Shown: positions 9,233 to 17,206 of the stretch, piece after piece
Layout of the letters: each line of letters opens with the position of its first letter
How positions within the stretch are numbered: position 1 is the stretch's first letter
DNA from: Clostridiales bacterium
GTDB lineage: Bacteria > Bacillota > Clostridia > Peptostreptococcales > Anaerovoracaceae
Reading direction: 5' to 3'
Length of the DNA stretch: 64,000 nucleotides
Assembly (NCBI GenBank): GCA_009911365.1
Contig: QXXF01000022.1
Span: 25,255 to 89,254, forward strand
The notes under the pieces: generated by a model
Database searches by the model: none
What the model saw: only the letters and a program-made list of their open reading frames with translations
Told to the model about the DNA's origin: nothing
Program-made: the position numbers and the translations under genes

Positions 9233-10636
9233 ATGAACAAGTATAATCAATTTTTAGATGAGATCCGAAACAAGCTGCCTTTGGGAGAATGCTTCGATGT
9301 GCTGGAGCGGGATCTTTCCATTGGCGGAAAAAACACGAAGATGTTTTTCGTGGACGGACTGACAAAAGGCTCCGTAGTGCAGCTGGTTATGTCCTTTCTG
9401 CTGGCTATCCCGCCGCAGGCCATGGAGCGGGCTAAGACAGCCAAAGATTTTATCAAATATAACATGCCGTTTTTAGACACCCTTACGGAACCGGACGTGG
9501 ATATGGCGTTGAAACAAATGTACTCGGGACTTTTACCAGTGATCATTGATGGGTACGATGAAATCATTATTGTGGACATCCGGGATTATCCATCTAGGGC
9601 TGTAGACGAGCCGTCCAAGGAGAAGTCCCTGCGAGGTGCGAAGGACGGATTCACGGAAACCATGATGACTAACGTGGCCTTGATCCGTAGGCGGATTCGG
9701 GACAATGATTTGATTTTCAAAGCCTTTGTAGTGGGGAAGACCAGTAAAACGGACGTGTGCCTGGCTTATATGAAGGGGAAAGCAGACAAGCAGATCGTTG
9801 ATCGGATTTCCACCCATTTGGAAGACCTGAAGCTGGATACTACCACAGTGGGAGAACAAACGGTGATCGAGGCTTTGACCAAGATGCAAAAACGAAAGAA
9901 CTGGCTCAATCCTTTTCCAAAAGTCCGTTATACTCAGCGGCCCGATGTGGTGTCAGCTCATGTGACAGAAGGAAAGATTGCGCTGATTATCGATAACTCG
10001 CCTACTGTAATTCTGATCCCTGCGGGGATCTTCGATTTCATACAGGATGTGGACGATTACTATTTCCCAGTGCTCACAGGCAACTATTTTCGTCTATTGC
10101 GCATGCTCAACACCCTGGTAATCTTGTTCCTCACGCCAGTTTACCTTTTGGTAGGACAGGGAGACATTCCAGTGCCCATCAACATCGACTTTTTTGTACC
10201 AGACGAAAACTTCGCTATTTCCCTCTTTTGGCAGTTTATTCTGCTGGAACTTTCTATTGATGGACTAAAGTTAGCGTCCCTCAATACGCCAGAGTCTCTG
10301 GGCATGTCCCTGTCAGTCATCGGCGCCCTGATTTTAGGGGAATTCTCTATTTCATCAGGCTGGTTCATCCCACAGACTATTTTGTGCATGGCGATCGTGG
10401 CGTTGGCTAGTTTTACCCAGCCGAGCATCGAGCTGGGATACGGCGTAAAATTCATCAGGATTTTGATCTTGATCGGAGCCGCCGTCTACGGGATCTGGGG
10501 CGCTGTCATCGCATTGGCCCTCGGTGCGCTTTGGGTAGCTACCACAAAGACCATCGGCGGCACCAGCTACTTGTATCCAGTGATCCCATTCAACAGACAT
10601 GCTCTCAAAAGATTGATGTTTCGTACAAAAGAATAA
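9233..10636 (+). CDS. spoVAF: Stage V sporulation protein AF (GerA-family A subunit)
   Basis: GerA-family membrane protein of the SpoVAF branch, acting in the spore inner membrane with the SpoVA channel during germination. 467 aa. Seen: a soluble N-terminal domain (about residues 1-270) starting NKYNQFLDEIRNKLPLGECFDVLERDL, the conserved VDIRDYPSRAVDEP and ETMMTNVALIRRRI motifs, then about five hydrophobic helices (about 285-440) with the SLNTPESLG motif, and the tail SYLYPVIPFNRHALKRL typical of SpoVAF rather than GerAA/GerKA. RBS GGAGTGAG lies about 8 nt before the ATG. The other spoVA genes are not adjacent. A strong terminator follows, so it appears monocistronic. Confidence 0.88.
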   Translation: MNKYNQFLDEIRNKLPLGECFDVLERDLSIGGKNTKMFFVDGLTKGSVVQLVMSFLLAIPPQAMERAKTAKDFIKYNMPFLDTLTEPDVDMALKQMYSGLLPVIIDGYDEIIIVDIRDYPSRAVDEPSKEKSLRGAKDGFTETMMTNVALIRRRIRDNDLIFKAFVVGKTSKTDVCLAYMKGKADKQIVDRISTHLEDLKLDTTTVGEQTVIEALTKMQKRKNWLNPFPKVRYTQRPDVVSAHVTEGKIALIIDNSPTVILIPAGIFDFIQDVDDYYFPVLTGNYFRLLRMLNTLVILFLTPVYLLVGQGDIPVPINIDFFVPDENFAISLFWQFILLELSIDGLKLASLNTPESLGMSLSVIGALILGEFSISSGWFIPQTILCMAIVALASFTQPSIELGYGVKFIRILILIGAAVYGIWGAVIALALGALWVATTKTIGGTSYLYPVIPFNRHALKRLMFRTKE

Positions 10637-10660
10637 AAACAAAAATAACGTAACCATAGA

Positions 10661-10699
10661 AAAAACGCGTATCTTAATAGGAATGCGCGTTTTTTTTTT
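10661..10699 (+). terminator. Rho-independent terminator after spoVAF
   Basis: ACGCGTAT (10665-10672) pairs with ATGCGCGT (10683-10690), extended by flanking A/T pairs, and is followed by an uninterrupted T run to 10699. Confidence 0.9.
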
Positions 10700-10737
10700 G
10701 CGGACCAGCGGCATACCGTGTGATTCAGAAAAGTACC

Positions 10738-10766
10738 TTGATTCTTTCTTTTGCCAGTAGTATACT
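10738..10766 (+). promoter_or_regulatory. Sigma-A promoter for the transglutaminase gene
   Basis: TTGATT (10738-10743), a 17-bp spacer and TATACT (10761-10766), 46 bp upstream of the GTG start. It may drive the whole following pilus-like operon. Confidence 0.75.
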
Positions 10767-10811
10767 GATTAAACGAGCTTGCATGAAAATAAAGTATAAA
10801 GGAGTTGACTC

Positions 10812-11756
10812 GTGAACCAAAAGACAATGTCATCGCTTATATTGTTGCTTGTTTTATCGGCCATCTTTTGCTGCGGCTGCGAGGGCGGCGATACGGCGGC
10901 TTCTTCCTCAGACTCATCTGCCGCGGACAGCGGCCCGCTTCGAGATAACACTCCGCATGTGCTGGAACCCAAGGCGGATGGAAGCGCTTCCCATGGAACG
11001 GATATCGTAAAGATTGATGCTTCCCACACAGGGCAAGGTTACGTGATGGTTCAATACAGTGGCAGCAATTCCAAGGTCAAGCTGCAGGTAAAGGCACCTG
11101 ATGGCAGCGCATATGTTTATCTGTTGTCTCAAAAAGGGGAATACGAGACGTTTCCTCTTTCCGCAGGCAGTGGAAACTACGCTTTGACTGTGTTCGAAAA
11201 TGTATCAGGAGACATGTATTCCACAGCCTTTTCCCAAGACATCCAGGCTGATATCGAGGATGAATTCCTGCCATTCCTTTATCCGAACCAGTACGTGTGG
11301 TTTACGAAAGAATCAAAGGCAGTGGATAAAGGGAAAGATTTAGTAGCCAAGGCCCATTCGGATTTGCAGGCAGTGGAAGCGATTTATGAGTATGTGATCG
11401 GAAATATTTCCTATGATGAAGTAAAAGCCGCCAATATTTCCTATGGTTATCTGCCTGTGGTTGATGACACCTTGAAAGACGGCAAGGGGATCTGCTTTGA
11501 TTACGCTGCGCTGATGGCCGCCATGCTCCGTTCTCAGAACATCCCTACCAAGTTAGAGGTGGGATACGCCAGCGAAGCATATCACGCCTGGATCAGCGTG
11601 TACCTGAAGGAGGCAGGCTGGATTGATGACATCATTGAATTTGATGGCAACTCCTGGACGCTGATGGATCCAACCTTCGCAGCCAGCAATGACAAAAGCG
11701 ATTTAAAGGATTATATTGGAGGCGGTGACAATTATCAGTTAAAATACTCTTATTAA
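10812..11756 (+). CDS. Transglutaminase-like secreted/lipoprotein
   Basis: Extracytoplasmic transglutaminase-core protein, 314 aa. The N-terminus is a signal peptide ending in a Cys-rich FCCGCEGG stretch that looks like an imperfect lipobox, followed by a Ser/Asp-rich linker. The C-terminal half has the papain-like triad in order: Cys in GKGICFDYAALMAAM, His in AYHAWISVY and Asp in TLMDPTF. The middle (about 70-150) is beta-rich and resembles a binding module. The GTG start has AAGGAG about 7 nt upstream and its own promoter. Family knowledge: such proteins act as proteases or amidases more often than as cross-linkers. The gene ends 33 bp before pilC, so it may be co-transcribed with the pilus-like cluster. 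Confidence 0.85.
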   Translation: MNQKTMSSLILLLVLSAIFCCGCEGGDTAASSSDSSAADSGPLRDNTPHVLEPKADGSASHGTDIVKIDASHTGQGYVMVQYSGSNSKVKLQVKAPDGSAYVYLLSQKGEYETFPLSAGSGNYALTVFENVSGDMYSTAFSQDIQADIEDEFLPFLYPNQYVWFTKESKAVDKGKDLVAKAHSDLQAVEAIYEYVIGNISYDEVKAANISYGYLPVVDDTLKDGKGICFDYAALMAAMLRSQNIPTKLEVGYASEAYHAWISVYLKEAGWIDDIIEFDGNSWTLMDPTFAASNDKSDLKDYIGGGDNYQLKYSY

Positions 11757-11789
11757 TATACATGAAAAGGTGACGAGAAAGGAGCACAC

Positions 11790-12845
11790 ATGGCAAAGAA
11801 AAACCAAAGATTCACCCCTTTATCCAACATGGAAACATCATCGTTCTGTTCGCAGATGGCAATGATTCTGCGTTCAGGCATTTCCTCTGTGGAGGGTCTT
11901 TCGCTGATGTTAGAAGAGGCGCAGGACGCAGAAGAAAAAGAATTGTTGGAACTGATATATGAAATGCTACAGTCCACTGGGAGCTTTCATCAAGCTTTGG
12001 CAGCCACGGAAGCGTTTCCGGCTTACATGTTGCAGATGGTGCGGCTTGGGGAACTTTCTGGAAAAACAGATGATGTGATGGCGGCCCTGGCGGATCATTA
12101 CCAGAGGGAAGCGTCCATTGCTCAATCCATTAAAAACGCAGTCACATATCCAATGATCATGATTGTGATGATGGTTCTGGTCTTTCTAGTCCTGGTGACA
12201 AAGGTCATGCCGATCTTTAACCAGGTTTTCATCCAGTTGGGAAGTGAGATGACTGGCTTTTCCAAAGCGATTTTAAATTTTGGAACTTCCATCAACCGTT
12301 CATCTATCATCCTCATCGGCATTCTGGTAGTGCTGGTAGCAGTGGTGCTCTATTTTTCTAGGACAAAGAGCGGGAGGGCGAGATTCGGAAAATTTGCCGC
12401 CTGGTTCGCCGGAACACGGGCCTTTGCGGAGAAAATCGCGGCATGCCGTTTTGCGAGCGGCATGCATCTGACTCTGAGCAGCGGCATGAGCCCTGAGGAA
12501 GCTCTCTCCCTGACGGAAAATTTGATTGATAACGAATCCTTCAAGAAAAAATTAGAGACTTGTAAGGAAAAAATTGGACAGGGCGGAGACTTTTCTAAAG
12601 TGCTGCTGGACACAGGCATTTTTTCCGGGCTTTACGCACGCATGACGTCTATTGGCTCTAGGACTGGCGTCCTTGATGAGATCATGGAAGAGATCGCAGA
12701 AAAGTATCAGGAAGACATTGACCAAAAATTCAGCAGAGCCATTGCAGCCTTAGAGCCTACGTTGGTGATCGTTCTGTCTCTGATCGTAGGCGTGATTCTG
12801 CTTTCTGTGATGCTGCCTTTGGCTGGGATCATGTCAAACCTGTAA
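11790..12845 (+). CDS. Type II secretion F / PilC-like inner-membrane protein
   Basis: Platform protein of a type IV pilus / type II secretion-like machine. 351 aa with two repeated T2SSF domains (about 15-140 and 215-340), each with the LRSGIS..EGL and LSSGMSPEEAL style opening. Three transmembrane helices lie at about residues 115-140, 170-190 and 310-335. RBS AAAGGAG is correctly spaced. It starts a tightly packed set (gaps of 20 bp or less, two ATGA overlaps) ending in PilT and a regulator, which supports one operon. Confidence 0.88.
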   Translation: MAKKNQRFTPLSNMETSSFCSQMAMILRSGISSVEGLSLMLEEAQDAEEKELLELIYEMLQSTGSFHQALAATEAFPAYMLQMVRLGELSGKTDDVMAALADHYQREASIAQSIKNAVTYPMIMIVMMVLVFLVLVTKVMPIFNQVFIQLGSEMTGFSKAILNFGTSINRSSIILIGILVVLVAVVLYFSRTKSGRARFGKFAAWFAGTRAFAEKIAACRFASGMHLTLSSGMSPEEALSLTENLIDNESFKKKLETCKEKIGQGGDFSKVLLDTGIFSGLYARMTSIGSRTGVLDEIMEEIAEKYQEDIDQKFSRAIAALEPTLVIVLSLIVGVILLSVMLPLAGIMSNL

Positions 12846-12865
12846 CCGGGATTGGAGTAAGGACT

Positions 12866-13213
12866 ATGAAACATCGCTTTGAATCACATGAAACACAAAA
12901 GAGCGGCTTGGCATCGAGAAACCTGACCATTTCCGTTGCGGGATTCCTTGTGGTAGTGGTACTGTTTTGGGTGGGGACGTCCGTGGTGTCCAGCCGGACG
13001 GATTCTCGGGAGGCCCAGATCTTAAAGGATGCGATCAACCGCGGCATGGTACGCTGTTATGCCTTAGAGGGCGCTTATCCTGAAAGTCTGCGGTATCTGA
13101 AAGAGCATTATGGCCTTACCTATGATGAAGAACATTTTTTCATCGATTATCAGGCATTGGGTAGCAATATGATACCGGATGTAACGGTGATTGACAGGAG
13201 GGATAAGAAATGA
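12866..13213 (+). CDS. Small bitopic protein, pseudopilin-like
   Basis: 115 aa with one transmembrane helix (about residues 24-46) after a basic N-terminus, then a small soluble domain with REAQILKDAINRGMVRCYALEGAYP and YLKEHYGL. That pattern resembles the globular part of ComGC/GspG-type pseudopilins (helix, then a YP motif). No class III prepilin cleavage motif (G followed by FTLxE) is present, so processing by a prepilin peptidase is doubtful. GGAGTAAGGA precedes the ATG. The stop overlaps the next start (ATGA). Confidence 0.6.
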   Translation: MKHRFESHETQKSGLASRNLTISVAGFLVVVVLFWVGTSVVSSRTDSREAQILKDAINRGMVRCYALEGAYPESLRYLKEHYGLTYDEEHFFIDYQALGSNMIPDVTVIDRRDKK

Positions 13214-13695
13214 GATTTCAACATCGCCATCGGCATGTGATTGATCTGGTCTTTCCCATTGCCCTATTTTTCGTGTTCGCCGCTTCTGCTTTGATTGTAA
13301 TAATCCTTGCGGCAAATGTTTATGGCAATACCACTGACACGCTGCGGATCAATGATGAAAGCCGCACTGCTTTATCCTATGTTTCCGAGAAAATACGACA
13401 GTCAGACGCGCAAGGGAGCATGGAAATCGTAGATGTGGAACAGACACGATGTCTTGTCATGTCTTCTGAATACAATGGAGTCAGTTATTCCACCTATATT
13501 TATGAATATGGAGGCAAGCTCAAAGAACTGTTTATCCGAAACGATGCGCCGATTTCTCTGGAAAGCGGCATGGATATCACGGAAATTTCCTCTTTGTCCA
13601 TAAACAAGAGACCGGGAAACTTGTATCAATTCGTTGTAGTCGATAGCCAAGGCAGGGAGCGTGACCTGACCTTAGCGGAAAGGAGCGTTCCATGA
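13210..13695 (+). CDS. DUF4860-type pilus-cluster protein
   Basis: 161 aa, one N-terminal transmembrane helix (about residues 10-35; HVIDLVFPIALFFVFAASAL) then an extracytoplasmic domain with RTALSYVSEKIRQSDA and a beta-rich C-terminus. The arrangement matches DUF4860 proteins that occur in clostridial PilC-PilT clusters; they resemble minor pseudopilins of the GspJ type. Translation appears coupled on both sides through ATGA overlaps. Exact role unknown. Confidence 0.6.
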   Translation: MRFQHRHRHVIDLVFPIALFFVFAASALIVIILAANVYGNTTDTLRINDESRTALSYVSEKIRQSDAQGSMEIVDVEQTRCLVMSSEYNGVSYSTYIYEYGGKLKELFIRNDAPISLESGMDITEISSLSINKRPGNLYQFVVVDSQGRERDLTLAERSVP

Positions 13696-14129
13696 GAAAT
13701 CACACATCATTGCGTTCATCGCTCCTGTTGATCGAGCTGATTATGGCGATTTTGATTTTCTCCCTGGCGGGCGGGATGTGTCTACAGATTTTTGCAAAAT
13801 CCCACTCCTTGGGCATGCGTACCGTGGAGCTGGACATGGCCGTTCGGGAGGCAACGTCTGTTTCCGAAGTTCTTTCTCAAAAAGATGCGCTGGAAAACGA
13901 GCTGCCTGAACTTTATCCTAAAGCGGAAATCGCCGCTGGGTCCATCACTATTTATTATGACAAGGATTTTCAGGCATGCGGCAGGAAAGACGCCTGTTTT
14001 CAGATGAATATCAGAGGCAATGACAAGGGCAGGCGGCTTGTGTCCTATGCCATTACTGTGCGCAAGGACAGCGACGCTGCGGCGATCTATAGTATGGAGA
14101 CGACCACGTATCAGCAGGTTCGTCCATAG
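13692..14129 (+). CDS. Prepilin-like minor pseudopilin (GspI-like)
   Basis: 145 aa. The N-terminus has the class III pilin signature: a basic leader, then LLLIELIMAILIFSLAGG with Glu at the fifth position of the hydrophobic helix. The residue before the expected cleavage point is Ser, not the usual Gly. The rest is a short beta-rich head. RBS AAAGGAG is good, and the start overlaps the preceding stop (ATGA). Likely a minor pilin or pseudopilin of the PilC/PilT machine; a prepilin peptidase is not encoded in the window. Confidence 0.7.
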   Translation: MRNHTSLRSSLLLIELIMAILIFSLAGGMCLQIFAKSHSLGMRTVELDMAVREATSVSEVLSQKDALENELPELYPKAEIAAGSITIYYDKDFQACGRKDACFQMNIRGNDKGRRLVSYAITVRKDSDAAAIYSMETTTYQQVRP

Positions 14130-14146
14130 AAAGGAGTCTTTTTACC

Positions 14147-14626
14147 ATGAAGAAACAGCCATATTCCATTGTAAACATAGGCTCTGTGTTGTTGTTCATG
14201 ACTTTCATCGTGCTGTGCCTTGTTATGTTTGCGACTTTATCCCTGTCTGGGGCAGTCAGCGAATATCAATACAGTCAGAAGCTGGCAAAACACAATCGCG
14301 ACTATTATCAGGCATGCGGCCAGGCTGCGGAACAGCTGCGTGACATTGATCAGATATTAGGTGCCGCTTATGTGGCTTCGCCAAGGGGTTATTATAAAAA
14401 GGCGGAGAGCAGGTTAAAAGAAGTCGATGGCTTGATAGCTGATTTTTCCAAAGCTGCGCCGGCCATCACTTATGAAATCCCAGTGAACAAATCCCAGTCT
14501 TTGCAGGTGGTGCTGACGCTGAATCCGCCTGGGCACATGAAGGATGGATATTATAAAATCACAGCGTGGAAGGAAATCCCTTCTTCTCTGTGGAATGGAG
14601 ACGACAAGCTGAATCTTATAAAATAA
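14147..14626 (+). CDS. Bitopic membrane protein of the pilus-like operon
   Basis: 159 aa, family not recognised. One transmembrane helix (about residues 10-36), then a helical segment (YQYSQKLAKHNRDYYQAC) and a beta-rich C-terminus. It resembles GspK/PilX-like minor pilins in layout but lacks a recognisable prepilin site. A strong AAAGGAG RBS and 17-20 bp gaps on both sides place it in the operon. Confidence 0.55.
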   Translation: MKKQPYSIVNIGSVLLFMTFIVLCLVMFATLSLSGAVSEYQYSQKLAKHNRDYYQACGQAAEQLRDIDQILGAAYVASPRGYYKKAESRLKEVDGLIADFSKAAPAITYEIPVNKSQSLQVVLTLNPPGHMKDGYYKITAWKEIPSSLWNGDDKLNLIK

Positions 14627-14646
14627 ACGGATAGGAGAAATGAACT

Positions 14647-15705
14647 ATGAGCAAAACCACTATACTCCAACGAGCAATTGAGCAGAATGCTTCGGATATT
14701 TTCATTATAGCCGGTCTCCCTGCGTCCATGCGGGTCAACAACATGATGGTCAAGGACAACGACCAGAAGCTGCTCCCTGAGGACACGGAGCGGATCATCT
14801 CCCAGATTTACGAACTTGCGGATCACCGCTCCATAGATCGTCTGATGGAGACCGGAGACGATGATTTTTCTTTTGCCATTCCAGGCTTGTCCCGGTTTCG
14901 CGTCAGCGCGTACAAACAGAGAGGCGCATTATCGGCAGTGATTCGTGTTATCACTTTTTCGTTGCCAGAGCCAGCGACTCTGGGAATCCCGGATAGTATC
15001 ATGAATTTAGATCGGTTTTCTAAGGGATTGGTGCTGGTGACAGGTCCTGCGGGGAGCGGCAAGTCCACAACTTTGGCCTGCATGATCGATGATATCAATC
15101 AGACCGTTGACAAACATATTATCACACTGGAGGACCCGCTGGAATTCTTGCACCAGCATAAAAGGAGCATTGTCAGCCAGAGGGAAATCAGTGTTGACAC
15201 AAAGAGCTATGTGACTGCTCTCAGAGCTGCGCTGCGCCAAAGTCCTGATGTGATTCTCTTAGGCGAGATGCGGGACTACGAAACCATACAGGTGGCTATG
15301 ACAGCCGCAGAAACAGGGCATTTGATTTTTTCCACATTGCACACCATTGGAAGCGCCAATACCATAGACCGCATCATTGATGTCTTCCCATCCAGTCAGC
15401 AGCGACAAATCGCAGTGCAGCTCTCCATGGTTCTAAAAGCCGTGGTATCCCAGCAGCTGGTTCCTACAGTCGATGGCGTGCTGGTGCCGGCGTTTGAAGT
15501 GATGACCGTCACACCGGCGATCCGCAATATGATTCGGGACAACAAGATTCCGCAGATCGATGGCATTGTGTACTCCTCTGCTAGTGAAGAAATCATTTCT
15601 ATGGACAGCAGCCTGGCGAAGCTGTACAGCGAAGGCCGAATCACAAGAGATACTGCGCTGACTTATGCGACCAATCCGGAGATGCTTTCCAAAAAAATAA
15701 AGTAG
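14647..15705 (+). CDS. PilT-family secretion/retraction ATPase
   Basis: Hexameric AAA+-like motor of the PilT class, 352 aa. Seen: an N-terminal PAS-like domain (SDIFIIAGLPASMRVN), Walker A GPAGSGKSTT (about residue 134-143), Asp box ITLEDPLEFLH, Walker B DVILLGEMRD and His box AETGHLIFSTLHT, then the C-terminal DGVLVPAFEVM and IRDNKIPQ typical of PilT rather than PilB/GspE. It is the only motor ATPase in the cluster, so it either powers assembly itself or relies on a PilB encoded elsewhere. TAGGAGAAATGA precedes the ATG. Confidence 0.9.
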   Translation: MSKTTILQRAIEQNASDIFIIAGLPASMRVNNMMVKDNDQKLLPEDTERIISQIYELADHRSIDRLMETGDDDFSFAIPGLSRFRVSAYKQRGALSAVIRVITFSLPEPATLGIPDSIMNLDRFSKGLVLVTGPAGSGKSTTLACMIDDINQTVDKHIITLEDPLEFLHQHKRSIVSQREISVDTKSYVTALRAALRQSPDVILLGEMRDYETIQVAMTAAETGHLIFSTLHTIGSANTIDRIIDVFPSSQQRQIAVQLSMVLKAVVSQQLVPTVDGVLVPAFEVMTVTPAIRNMIRDNKIPQIDGIVYSSASEEIISMDSSLAKLYSEGRITRDTALTYATNPEMLSKKIK

Positions 15706-15716
15706 GAAGCTAAATC

Positions 15717-16955
15717 ATGAAACAAAAACTACCCATATTGAACATCAATCTGTTTGGACGCATGCGGATGACCTATGGACAAAGACCCGTTCTCTTTTAT
15801 AAAAACCCTAGGGCGATTACAGCAAAGCTTGCTGCGATTCTATTGTTCCATGGGAGCGAGGGCATTGAACGGAACCGCCTTCTCGAAGAACTATATGGAC
15901 ACAAGGAAATTATTAATGCGGCAAATAACCTGCGGGTCACAGTCCATCGCCTGAAAAAGGCGTTGATCAAAGCGGGCTTGCCAGATCATGATTATATTTT
16001 GGTGAAGGATGGGACGTATTACTGGTCGTCTCCCATGGTTACCATAGTGGATGCGATTCGATTTAAAGAACTGACGGATCAAGCGGAGCATGTGTCTGAT
16101 CCTGCCAGAAGAGCGGACTTGCTAAAGGAAGCCCTGGCACTGTATACTGGTGAGTTTCTACAGGAATTGTCTGGAGAAGAGTGGGTGATGCTGAAAACTG
16201 TCCAGTTTAAAAGTCGTTACACAAACGCGTTGTCTCAGATTTGTGACCATTTGAAAGAACAGGGCGAATATGAAGACTTGCTCCAAATATGCGAACCAGC
16301 GTGCCGGATGTATCCTTTCGATGAGTGGCAGACGATCAAGATGGACTGCTACAGCGCACTTGGCAGATACCAAGACGCATTGAAGGAATACGAAGATACG
16401 GCGGAATTGTACCTTCAGGAGCTGGGAATCAATCCTTCCGATGCTATGCTCAGCAGGCTGGAAGCGTTGCCCCAGCATTTGGGCAGCGGACCTCTGACAT
16501 TTAGTGAGATTGAGGAGCAGCTGCGAGAACCAGGTGAAGAGTCAGGTGCCTTTTACTGCAGTCTGCCCAGCTTTCGGGACGGATACCGCCTGATGAGCCG
16601 GGTTACGGAGCGAAGCGGACAGTCTATATACCTGATGCTCTGCACTATCACAGACGGCAAAGGGCATCCCCAACAAAGGGAGGAACGTCTTAAACTCATG
16701 GCAGATCCACTGTATGACGCAATCAAAAACTGCCTGCAAAGATGCGATAGTTTTACCAGATGCGGTTCTGGACAATTCCTCATCTTATTGACAGAAACCA
16801 ACGGTGAAGACTGCGAAATCACATGCAATCGTATCAGCCGTCAATTTTCCCGGGAGCACAAGTCCTGGGCCAATTGCCTGAGTTGGAATGTTTCATTAGT
16901 TGCGAACGCGAAGCGTTTGCGACTAGAGAAGAGTCGTTTTGCTAAAGAGAATTGA
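15717..16955 (+). CDS. SARP-like (BTAD) transcriptional activator with degenerate GGDEF-like C-terminus
   Basis: 412 aa. The N-terminus (about residues 1-100) is an OmpR/SARP-type winged helix (NNLRVTVHRLKKALIKAG, YYWSSPMVTIVDAIRF). Residues about 110-250 form the TPR-like bacterial transcriptional activation domain (ALALYTGEFLQEL, CRMYPFDEWQTIKM, YQDALKEYEDTAELYLQELGINPS). Residues about 280-390 look like a decayed GGDEF fold: DSFTRCGSGQFLILL aligns with the DxxxRxGGDEF strand-loop, with GSGQF (16764-16778) at the active loop, so no cyclase activity is expected, and the I-site is QRCD rather than RxxD. It starts 11 bp after pilT and ends before a terminator. A tandem repeat resembling a SARP operator lies about 100 bp downstream, before galE. 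Confidence 0.82.
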   Translation: MKQKLPILNINLFGRMRMTYGQRPVLFYKNPRAITAKLAAILLFHGSEGIERNRLLEELYGHKEIINAANNLRVTVHRLKKALIKAGLPDHDYILVKDGTYYWSSPMVTIVDAIRFKELTDQAEHVSDPARRADLLKEALALYTGEFLQELSGEEWVMLKTVQFKSRYTNALSQICDHLKEQGEYEDLLQICEPACRMYPFDEWQTIKMDCYSALGRYQDALKEYEDTAELYLQELGINPSDAMLSRLEALPQHLGSGPLTFSEIEEQLREPGEESGAFYCSLPSFRDGYRLMSRVTERSGQSIYLMLCTITDGKGHPQQREERLKLMADPLYDAIKNCLQRCDSFTRCGSGQFLILLTETNGEDCEITCNRISRQFSREHKSWANCLSWNVSLVANAKRLRLEKSRFAKEN

Positions 16956-16970
16956 AAAAGGAGAAAAGAG

Positions 16971-17013
16971 AGCCATTGCCTCAGAGCTTATTCTGAGACA
17001 GTGGCTTTTTTGC
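16971..17013 (+). terminator. Rho-independent terminator after the pilus/SARP operon
   Basis: AGCCATTGCCTCAGA (16971-16985) pairs with TCTGAGACAGTGGCT (16992-17006) with one wobble and one mismatch, followed by TTTTTT. Confidence 0.9.
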
Positions 17014-17055
17014 GTTTTTTATGGAAAAATAAAAAAATCCTAAATAAAAAGGGAA

Positions 17056-17091
17056 TGGTAATGCTTTTGGTAATGCCCTGTTTGATAAAAT
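17056..17091 (+). promoter_or_regulatory. Tandem 9-bp direct repeat in front of an extended -10 (candidate SARP operator)
   Basis: TGGTAATGC occurs at 17056-17064 and again at 17068-17076, a 12-bp pitch, on one face of the helix. Nine bp further lies TAAAAT (17086-17091) with the extended-10 TGA just before it; no good -35 is present. Activator sites made of direct repeats about one helical turn apart and close to the -10 are typical of SARP regulators, and a SARP-like gene ends 100 bp upstream. Confidence 0.5.
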
Positions 17092-17118
17092 AAAACACAG
17101 ATCTAAACTCCCTCCATT

Positions 17119-17148
17119 TTGCGTGGGGGGGGGGGGGGTATTTATAAT
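17119..17148 (+). promoter_or_regulatory. Promoter with a G14 homopolymer as spacer (candidate phase-variable promoter)
   Basis: TTGCGT (17119-17124) and TATAAT (17143-17148) are separated by exactly 18 bp consisting of 14 G (17125-17138) plus TATT. Losing one G would give the optimal 17-bp spacer; gains or larger losses would weaken the promoter. It lies 58 bp upstream of galE. The -10 is perfect; the -35 matches three of six positions. Confidence 0.6.
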
Positions 17149-17206
17149 AAGATAAAAACTATGTACTATGTAAAAAAGCAGAAACAAATAGAAGGATGTA
17201 TGCAAT

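Noticed and set aside
17125-17138. G14 tract as a sequencing artefact only
   Set aside because: The flanks form a promoter with exactly fitting spacer length, so a biological role is more economical. The exact count of G may still be misread.
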